Source: Campylobacteraceae bacterium
Lineage (GTDB): Bacteria; Campylobacterota; Campylobacteria; Campylobacterales; Campylobacteraceae
Direction of reading: 5' to 3'
Length of the DNA stretch: 35,864 bases
NCBI GenBank assembly: GCA_031274495.1
Contig: JAISQB010000080.1
Location: 1-35,864, forward strand
A program made the position numbers and the translations under genes. The notes under the pieces are model-generated. The model was not told the origin of the DNA. It ran no database searches and worked only from the letters and a program-made list of their open reading frames with translations. Below are positions 33,253 through 35,864 of this stretch, piece after piece; within the stretch, counting starts at the first letter, position 1, and each line of letters begins with the position of its first letter.

Positions 33253-34087
33253 CGCGTTGGTAGTAGAGGGCGGCGGGTTAAGAGGGTTGTATGCTGCGGG
33301 GGTGATAGACTTTTTTACTGAAAAAAAGCTTGCATTTGAAACGCTTATAGGGGTCTCTATGGGTGCGTGTAATTTAGCCAATTTCGCCTCAAATCAGAGC
33401 CAAAGAAATTTCGCCCTACCCTTTCGCTTCATAGACGATGAGCGTTATCTATCCTACAAAAGGTGGCTTAGGGGCGGGGATCTGTTTGGTATGAAATTTA
33501 TCTTTGAAGTTATCCCGACAACGATTGACCTGTTTGATTATGAGACTTTTGGCAAAAATAAAAGCCGTATCGTTATGGTCGCGACAGAGTGCGAGAGCGG
33601 AAAGGCGGTCTATTTTGATAGGTTTGATACAAGGGAGGATTTCACGCAGATACTAAAGGCTTCTTGCTCATTGCCGTTTGCGGCTAAAGCTGTAAGTTAC
33701 GGCGGAAAAACATTTCTTGACGGCGGCATAAGCGACCCCGTACCTTTGCACTTTGCTCAAAAACAAGGAGCGCGAAAAATCGTATTTATATTGACGCAGC
33801 CAAAAGAGTACAAAAAAAGTGCGATGAGATTTACATTTTTACTAAAGCCCTTTTATCCGGCGGCTCTCATAAAAACCCTCAAAAACCGCCACGAAAATTA
33901 CAATAAAACTCTGCTGGAGATAAATAAATTAGAAGATGAGGGCGAAATTTTTGTCATCCGCCCCCAAAAGTTACTCCCCGCCGCAAGGATAGAAAAAGAT
34001 AGAAAAAAGCTAAAAGCGACCCACGAACAGGGCTTTTTAGACGCGCAAAACAGATATGAAGAGTTGGAGCGCTACCTAAACTCTTAA
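33245..34087 (+). CDS. Patatin-like phospholipase/lipid hydrolase
   Basis: A 280-residue patatin-family Ser-Asp hydrolase. It has the glycine-rich oxyanion loop VEGGGLRGLYAAG (7-19), GVSMG with the nucleophile Ser38, and the DGG with Asp159 (FLDGGISDP). Members of the RssA/YlbK-like branch hydrolyse lipid acyl esters in the cytoplasm or at the membrane; the substrate is unknown. The start is TTG at 33245, with AAGGAG six bases upstream, eight bases inside the GluQ-like gene. It converges with the ABC transporter with a four-base overlap. Confidence 0.92.
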   Translation: MSSALVVEGGGLRGLYAAGVIDFFTEKKLAFETLIGVSMGACNLANFASNQSQRNFALPFRFIDDERYLSYKRWLRGGDLFGMKFIFEVIPTTIDLFDYETFGKNKSRIVMVATECESGKAVYFDRFDTREDFTQILKASCSLPFAAKAVSYGGKTFLDGGISDPVPLHFAQKQGARKIVFILTQPKEYKKSAMRFTFLLKPFYPAALIKTLKNRHENYNKTLLEINKLEDEGEIFVIRPQKLLPAARIEKDRKKLKATHEQGFLDAQNRYEELERYLNS

Positions 34088-35853
34088 GCTTTTAACTGCG
34101 AACTATGATAGAGCGACTTGTAAAATCCATCCTCTTTTTCTATGAGTTCCTCGTGCGGACCCTCTTCGACGATTTTGCCGTGTTTTACCACGACTATCTT
34201 GTCGGCGTTTCGCACGGTGGAGAGGCGGTGGGCGATGACTATGACGGTTCTGTTTTGCATAAGGTTGTTTATCGCTTGCTGGACTATCGCTTCGGATCTA
34301 TTGTCAAGTGCGGAGGTCGCCTCGTCGAGTATGACTATGGGGGCGTTTTTCAAAAATGCCCTTGCTATCGCAATGCGCTGTTTTTGCCCGCCGGAAAGCA
34401 GCACGCCCCGCTCCCCTATCTGCGAATCAAGTCCATCTTTAAGCTCAGCCACAAACTCTTCCAGACAGGCGCTTTTGATGACAAAGCGCAACTCTTCATC
34501 GCTTGCATCCGCTCTATCTAAAACGATATTTTCCCTTATCGTCCCCGAAAAGAGAAAATTATCCTGAAAAACGACCGCGATATGGTCTCTTAACGAGTGT
34601 AAATCTATATCTTTTATATCGACGCCATTTATCGTGATAGCCCCGCTTGTCACATCATAAAAGCGCGGCAATAGGCTTCCGATGGTGGTCTTACCGCCGC
34701 CGCTGTTGCCCACAAGTGCTACCGTTTCGCCCGAGTTTATCTTGAGGTTGATATTTTTCAGCGCCATTTTTTCGGAGTTGTATCCAAATGAAACATTTTT
34801 GTACTCTATGGTTTTAATTTCACCGCTAAGTTTTACAGCCTCCGGCTTATTGTCGATTTTGGGCTCAGCCTCCATCAATTCAAATACCCTCTCAATCGCC
34901 ATCAGCGAATTTACAACGCTGTTGAAGTTGTTGCCCATAGCCTTCAGCGGCGTGTAGAGCATTAGCAGAGCGGCGATGAAAGAGACAAAACTGCCCGGAG
35001 TTATAGCCCCCGAAGCGATGAGGTAACTGCCGTACCAGATGACAAGCGCGATACCGATGGAGATGATAAAGTGCATCAACGGAGACATAATGCCCGTTCT
35101 TTGCACCATCTTTATACCAAGCGTGAAGACCGACTGGAGCGTCTCTTTGAACTTTTGGTTGAGGTGCTCTTTGAGGTTGTACGAGGTGATGACTCTGTTG
35201 CCGCTGTAGGCTTCGTTGAAGTGCATTACGACTTTTGCGCCCGAAAATACGGTCTTGTCCATTATATCTTTTATACGGCGCCTGATGGTCGTCAGCGGAT
35301 AGAGGGCGCATATCATAACGGCTAAGGCTATGAGTGCCAGTTGCCACGAGTTATAAAAAAGCACGGCTATGAGGGCGACCGATGAGACGACCCTTGTGAC
35401 AAAAAGCTTCACATTTGAGATAAGCCCGTTACACGCCGTATCCACATCCGCATTAAAGCGAAACTGCACTTCGCCCGAATTTTTCTCATCAAAAAACGAC
35501 GCCTCAAAGTTCATAAGTCTATTGAAAAGTTTGATTTTGACATCGTTCGCTATCTTCCTACCCACCCAAGTATTCATATAAGTAGAGGCGTAATTCAGAG
35601 CACTCTGAAGAAGGCTAAAAACAATGATAAGCACAGGAATGTACGCCGTAGCACTGACCGATTTCTCGACCAAAACGACATCCATATATGGCTTCAAAAG
35701 CAACGCTATTACAGCATCCATAGAACCCACAGGGATGGTAATAACCATAGCCAATATAGCCCGCACCCAATAGGGTCTTACAAAAGGGAGAATCTTCTTA
35801 TAATTTTGCACCATATACGATGCGCTTATCTTCTTTTTTATCTTTTTGTACAT
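34084..35853 (-). CDS. msbA: MsbA-like lipid/multidrug ABC exporter
   Basis: A 589-residue half-transporter. Six membrane helices occupy about residues 25-310, and an ATP-binding domain follows (about 345-580). Visible motifs are Walker A VGNSGGGKTT (about 380-389), the signature LSGGQKQRIAIARA (about 486-499), Walker B IVILDEATSALD and the H-loop VIAHRLS. Sequence style and length fit MsbA, which flips lipid A across the inner membrane, but the family also has drug exporters. kdsA in the window supports an LPS role. The ATG is 11 bases from the window edge and its upstream region is outside. Confidence 0.88.
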   Translation of the reverse strand: MYKKIKKKISASYMVQNYKKILPFVRPYWVRAILAMVITIPVGSMDAVIALLLKPYMDVVLVEKSVSATAYIPVLIIVFSLLQSALNYASTYMNTWVGRKIANDVKIKLFNRLMNFEASFFDEKNSGEVQFRFNADVDTACNGLISNVKLFVTRVVSSVALIAVLFYNSWQLALIALAVMICALYPLTTIRRRIKDIMDKTVFSGAKVVMHFNEAYSGNRVITSYNLKEHLNQKFKETLQSVFTLGIKMVQRTGIMSPLMHFIISIGIALVIWYGSYLIASGAITPGSFVSFIAALLMLYTPLKAMGNNFNSVVNSLMAIERVFELMEAEPKIDNKPEAVKLSGEIKTIEYKNVSFGYNSEKMALKNINLKINSGETVALVGNSGGGKTTIGSLLPRFYDVTSGAITINGVDIKDIDLHSLRDHIAVVFQDNFLFSGTIRENIVLDRADASDEELRFVIKSACLEEFVAELKDGLDSQIGERGVLLSGGQKQRIAIARAFLKNAPIVILDEATSALDNRSEAIVQQAINNLMQNRTVIVIAHRLSTVRNADKIVVVKHGKIVEEGPHEELIEKEDGFYKSLYHSSQLKA

Positions 35854-35864
35854 TTTTATCCTTA

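Overview
The window reads as a chromosomal segment from a Campylobacterota (Epsilonproteobacteria) species, probably a free-living one. This is inferred from gene content and gene order recalled from memory, not from a search. The order pyrF-nusB-ribH-kdsA-DMT transporter / der-aroK-...-trpS-serS matches the Campylobacter jejuni Cj0381-Cj0389 neighbourhood. csd3 next to pgbA-glcD matches Helicobacter pylori HP0506-HP0509, and dnaB followed by a short comEC matches HP1362-HP1361. The genus cannot be fixed. Kdo synthesis (kdsA) and an MsbA-like exporter indicate a Gram-negative LPS envelope. No insertion sequence, prophage, CRISPR array or rRNA is visible.

Layout. (1) 1-2610: thiC under a TPP riboswitch, followed by an AEC-family permease, and a repeat-bearing left edge. 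(2) 2700-6436: ispG-dnaB-comEC, overlapping or tightly packed. (3) 6323-9335, minus: pgbA-like, glcD and yihY, translationally coupled; the yihY end overlaps the comEC end antisense. (4) 9486-12446: csd3-like M23 peptidase, a NUDT14-like Nudix hydrolase and an MltC-like lytic transglycosylase. (5) 12557-14481, minus: thiL and truD. (6) 14652-16738: a pair of proteins that look like the SdhB and SdhE/HdrB subunits of a succinate/methylmenaquinol reductase but have lost the iron-sulfur cysteines, followed by a superoxide reductase with a strong terminator. (7) 16871-18741: family 4 uracil-DNA glycosylase coupled to an exported protein. (8) 18763-21677, minus: RimI-like and DUF2156 proteins, a structured intergenic region, a hyperacidic 58-residue small protein, and ribBA with a degenerate RibA half. 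(9) 21730-22885: three tRNA genes (Gln-UUG, fMet, Gln-CUG) enclosing an AT-rich patch. The patch holds one small HTH gene framed by palindromes and a 125-bp imperfect inverted repeat. (10) 23007-27327: pyrF, nusB, ribH, kdsA and a DMT transporter on minus, with a DUF535 gene in opposite orientation between ribH and kdsA. (11) 27471-34087: der, aroK, a small membrane-anchored protein, trpS, serS, an RRM protein, a GluQ-like synthetase and a patatin. (12) 34084-35853, minus: an MsbA-like ABC transporter at the right edge.

Working together: thiC and thiL belong to thiamine synthesis; ribBA and ribH to riboflavin synthesis; ispG to isoprenoids; pyrF to pyrimidines; kdsA and the MsbA-like protein to LPS; the csd3-like and mltC-like genes to peptidoglycan remodelling. 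trpS, serS, truD, the GluQ-like protein and the tRNAs serve translation.

The most unusual content is the cysteine-free SdhB/SdhE-like pair (14652-16193), the hyperacidic small protein with its structured flank (20178-20594), and the palindrome-framed HTH locus between tRNA genes (22225-22626). All comparisons to other proteins are from memory; no database search was run.
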